Shown here piece after piece: positions 5,706 through 7,261 of a stretch of 7,261 nucleotides of DNA. Within the stretch, counting starts at the first letter, position 1. The number at the start of each line of letters is the position of its first letter. Source of the DNA: CAMLQK01 sp964654135 (lineage in GTDB: Bacteria; Patescibacteriota; Saccharimonadia; Saccharimonadales; UBA4665). The notes below the pieces were generated by a model, which saw nothing but the letters and a program-made list of their open reading frames with translations, ran no database searches and was not told the origin of the DNA. The translations under genes were made by a program, and so were the position numbers. Location: NCBI GenBank assembly GCA_964654135.1, contig CAZZHV010000049.1:1-7261 (forward strand), in the 5' to 3' direction.

Positions 5706-5711
5706 GTATGT

Positions 5712-6620
5712 ATGTTTCGTTCGTTCGACTATTTCTGGCATAAGACACTGCGCAGGCCCTACAAGTTGCATACCAGCATCGATGCTGGTGATGGGCCACT
5801 TGTGGTTCTCTTGCACGGCATTGGAAGCTCAGGCGCCGTCTGGTCACGCGTCGCAGCCAAGTTGCAAGACACCCCATGTCACATTCTAGCCCTCGACCTG
5901 CTCGGTTTTGGTACATCGCCTAAGCCTGATTGGCCGCAATATACCGTTGATGACCACGCTCAAGTGGTTATTACAGCAATTCGGGCACAGAAACCACGCG
6001 AACCAGTCATAATTGTAGGTCATTCTATGGGCTGCCTCGTTGCCGCCCATGTCGCAAAATTAGCGCCCACGCTAGTCAAGCAGCTTATCCTCTATGAAAT
6101 GCCTCTGTATGCTGGCTTGCCAGAAACGAGAGCAAATAAGCGCAAGCTTGATATGTACATGCGTATGTATGGTCGTATTATTGCCTCGTCCTTGCCAGAA
6201 CGTGCGGCCAGCCCAGCACTACGTGCTCTTGTTGCGCGCCTCTCTGGTTTTGAGATACGAGAAGATACCTGGCAGCCTTTCGTAAAGAGCCTGGAAAATA
6301 CAATTATCAAGCAAACAACCTTGGATGACATTAAGCAGCTAGCTCTGCCTATTGATATCGTCTACGGCTCGCTCGACATGCTCGTGATACGCGGCACCTC
6401 AAAGAAATTATTTGGCCATGAGGCGACACACATTAGCACGCAAACAATCGCCGAATTTCATAACATTACGCCACGTGCCAGCACCGTTATTACTGAGCGT
6501 ATCAAGCAAGCACTCGGCATAGCGCCAGTCAATACTCCTGCGATTGGTAAGCGTAGTAAGTTGCGCCCAGCTCGTAAAAAGCAGCAGGCCAAAAACTTAT
6601 CGCAGCACAAGGCCGAGTAG
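5712..6620 (+). CDS. Alpha/beta-fold hydrolase, 302 aa
   Basis: Serine hydrolase of the alpha/beta-fold superfamily (esterase, lipase or C-C hydrolase-like); the substrate is not predictable. From the ATG at 5712 the order is: oxyanion-hole region GPLVVLLHGIGSSG (28-41), the DLLGFGTSPKPDWPQYTVDD loop (62-81), the nucleophile elbow GHSMG with Ser105, a helical cap of about 130-200, the acid in DIVYGSLD at Asp222, and the base in AEFHNITP at His250. The triad is complete. After the fold comes a basic tail (residues 280-300, KRSKLRPARKKQQAKN) of unknown role. There is no signal peptide, so it is probably cytoplasmic. The frame is also open upstream to a TTG at 5676, but the -10 box and lack of Shine-Dalgarno favour 5712. 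It converges on the 162-aa gene with a 24-bp overlap of the 3' ends. Confidence 0.92.
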   Translation: MFRSFDYFWHKTLRRPYKLHTSIDAGDGPLVVLLHGIGSSGAVWSRVAAKLQDTPCHILALDLLGFGTSPKPDWPQYTVDDHAQVVITAIRAQKPREPVIIVGHSMGCLVAAHVAKLAPTLVKQLILYEMPLYAGLPETRANKRKLDMYMRMYGRIIASSLPERAASPALRALVARLSGFEIREDTWQPFVKSLENTIIKQTTLDDIKQLALPIDIVYGSLDMLVIRGTSKKLFGHEATHISTQTIAEFHNITPRASTVITERIKQALGIAPVNTPAIGKRSKLRPARKKQQAKNLSQHKAE

Positions 6621-7085
6621 CAGACTAGCTACGCGCTTAAAGCGTATACGTGATGATATCGGCTCAGTATTCAGTAGTCTGTGCTGAGCTTCGCTCAAGC
6701 TACGATAGTATGCAAGCATGTGGTGGTTCTCGGTTGTTTCCTCGAAGTCTTCAGGCAAAAGTTCGGAACTACCGGTTACATCGGCAACTGCCACTGTGCC
6801 TAGAATGTCGGCACCATAGGCATCAACGGTACGTCGGCGTGAGTCCCAGGCTACTGTTTCTTCATCGTCTCGAAATGGCATGCCATGAACTACTGTCGTC
6901 CAATAGCGCAAATTGTCCATTGGTGTCGCCAGTTCTTCATTTACTTCGCCATCAAATATGTTACCAGTAGTATATGAATCATCTTCTTTGTAATAGATCT
7001 CGGTCATAAGTATTTTGCGGCGCAAAAAAGCCGCCCTTTCCTTGGTGGAACGGTGATCTTTATGCCCCTTTTTCTCCCGAGGCAT
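6597..7085 (-). CDS. Hypothetical protein, 162 aa
   Basis: I do not recognise this protein. It begins with a very basic segment (MPREKKGHKDHRSTKERAAF, up to about residue 25), followed by an acidic middle with several Asp/Glu runs (EDDSYTTG, FRDDEETVAWD, LPEDFEETTENHH), and ends in a short hydrophobic stretch preceded by basic residues (RIRFKRVASLLLGLVLR, 146-162). That tail is too short for a confident membrane anchor. An internal ATG at 7007-7005 (Met27, LMTEIYY) would remove the basic segment; the longer form is preferred because a good promoter lies just upstream of 7085, but no Shine-Dalgarno marks either start. Its 3' end overlaps the convergent hydrolase gene by 24 bp. It is the first gene after the rpsJ terminator. 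Confidence 0.7.
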   Translation of the reverse strand: MPREKKGHKDHRSTKERAAFLRRKILMTEIYYKEDDSYTTGNIFDGEVNEELATPMDNLRYWTTVVHGMPFRDDEETVAWDSRRRTVDAYGADILGTVAVADVTGSSELLPEDFEETTENHHMLAYYRSLSEAQHRLLNTEPISSRIRFKRVASLLLGLVLR

Positions 7086-7113
7086 TTACACTAAAAGAAT
7101 TTTGTCCTGAGCA

Positions 7114-7142
7114 ATAATAGTTTAAGTTGGCAGCAGCGTCAA
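7114..7142 (-). promoter_or_regulatory. Sigma-70-type promoter of the 162-aa gene
   Basis: The minus strand carries TTGACG (7142-7137) and TATTAT (7119-7114) at the ideal 17-bp spacing, each matching the consensus at 5 of 6 positions. Transcription should start near 7107, leaving a leader of about 22 nt. The only Shine-Dalgarno-like run (AGGA) is at the very 5' end of that leader, about 19 nt before the ATG. The promoter lies between the rpsJ terminator and the gene, confirming a separate unit. Confidence 0.75.
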
Positions 7143-7177
7143 CTTTCTACGCATATCATGTATATATTAACTAGGCA

Positions 7178-7205
7178 TTAAAAAACCGCCCGATTGCTCG
7201 AGCGG
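7178..7205 (-). terminator. Intrinsic terminator after rpsJ
   Basis: On the minus strand the arms CCGCTCGA and TCGGGCGG pair over 8 bp (one G-T wobble) around a GCAA tetraloop and are followed immediately by six T and then AA. The A-rich 5' flank can extend the stem. It begins 20 bp after the rpsJ stop codon, so it should end the unit that contains rpsJ and uncouple it from the downstream ribosomal genes. Confidence 0.88.
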
Positions 7206-7225
7206 CTCTTTGTGTGTAGATGTGA

Positions 7226-7261
7226 TTACATCTTGATTTCGACGTCACAACCTGCAGGAAG
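7226..7261 (-). CDS. rpsJ: 30S ribosomal protein S10 (uS10), C-terminal end only
   Basis: The last 11 codons before a TAA at 7228-7226 read LPAGCDVEIKM, which matches the highly conserved C-terminus of bacterial S10 (usual form LPAGVDVEIK plus a hydrophobic residue). Cys replaces the common Val. The rest of the gene lies outside the window. S10 is a small-subunit head protein and also the transcription antitermination factor NusE. In most bacteria rplC follows directly; here a terminator and four unrelated genes intervene. The match is short but distinctive and fits the context. Confidence 0.88.
   Translation of the reverse strand, partial: LPAGCDVEIKM

Noticed and set aside
5676..5711. Extension of the hydrolase N-terminus to the in-frame TTG at 5676
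   Set aside because: The added 12 residues are not part of the fold, the TTG lies in the likely -35 box, no Shine-Dalgarno precedes it, and the ATG at 5712 sits right after a -10 box.
6629..6694. Small hairpins TACGC/GCGTA and TGAGC-TTC-GCTCA near the convergent gene ends
   Set aside because: Neither is followed by a T-run and both lie in the coding sequence of the 162-aa gene, so I do not call a terminator for the hydrolase.
6650..6970. 106-codon plus-strand frame and other frames opposite the 162-aa gene
   Set aside because: They oppose a longer frame that has a good promoter, and the translated sequences look like random shadow protein rich in Ser, Leu, Arg and Cys.
7013..7034. GC-rich inverted repeats with A/T runs (TTTTGC-GGC-GCAAAA and GCGGC/GCCGC)
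   Set aside because: They lie inside the coding sequence of the 162-aa gene, and the longer stem is not followed by a T-run on either strand, so a terminator role is unlikely.

Overview
The window is dominated by the S10 ribosomal-protein operon of a bacterium, read on the minus strand. From right to left it runs rplC, rplD, rplW, rplB, rpsS, rplV, rpsC, rplP and the start of rpmC, which runs off the left edge. Gene order is the classical bacterial one, and every protein is full length and carries its family's hallmark motifs. The protein sequences (for example the L2 start MAIKAYKPTTPGRRGMTSQD and the very compact junctions) suggest a Patescibacteria/CPR genome, most likely Candidatus Saccharibacteria. 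That assignment is inference from remembered sequence character, not a search. One gene here ends on TGA, so the UGA-to-glycine recoding of some CPR lineages is not supported.

The unusual part is the right-hand 2.9 kb. rpsJ (S10), normally directly upstream of rplC, is present only as its last 11 codons at the right edge. It is followed by a strong intrinsic terminator and then by four non-ribosomal genes before rplC begins. These are, from right to left: an unrecognised 162-aa protein (minus strand, with its own good sigma-70-type promoter); an alpha/beta hydrolase with an intact Ser-Asp-His triad (plus strand, converging on and overlapping the 162-aa gene by 24 bp); a 101-aa three-helix membrane protein (minus strand, divergent from the hydrolase); and an unrecognised 248-aa soluble protein (minus strand). 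rplC therefore starts its own transcription unit, with a TTGACA/N18/TACACT extended -10 promoter and a structured leader of about 157 nt.

The ribosomal genes are packed with gaps of at most 11 bp. Four junctions are TAATG stop/start overlaps, and six of the eight place the next gene's Shine-Dalgarno in the last codons of the preceding gene, so unrelated r-proteins end in similar K-E-(A/T)-K tails. In contrast, none of the four accessory genes has a recognisable Shine-Dalgarno at normal spacing. Two of them (hydrolase and membrane protein) have candidate -10 boxes so close to the ATG that their mRNAs would be leaderless.

No mobile element, CRISPR array, tRNA or rRNA was seen. There is no gene-free stretch above 300 bp; the two largest gaps (4339-4570 and 7086-7225) hold the rplC promoter and leader, and the rpsJ terminator plus the promoter of the 162-aa gene. 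I did not find a convincing new defence or metabolic system. The best leads are the split S10 operon with its leader RNA, and the unrecognised gene cassette inside it.
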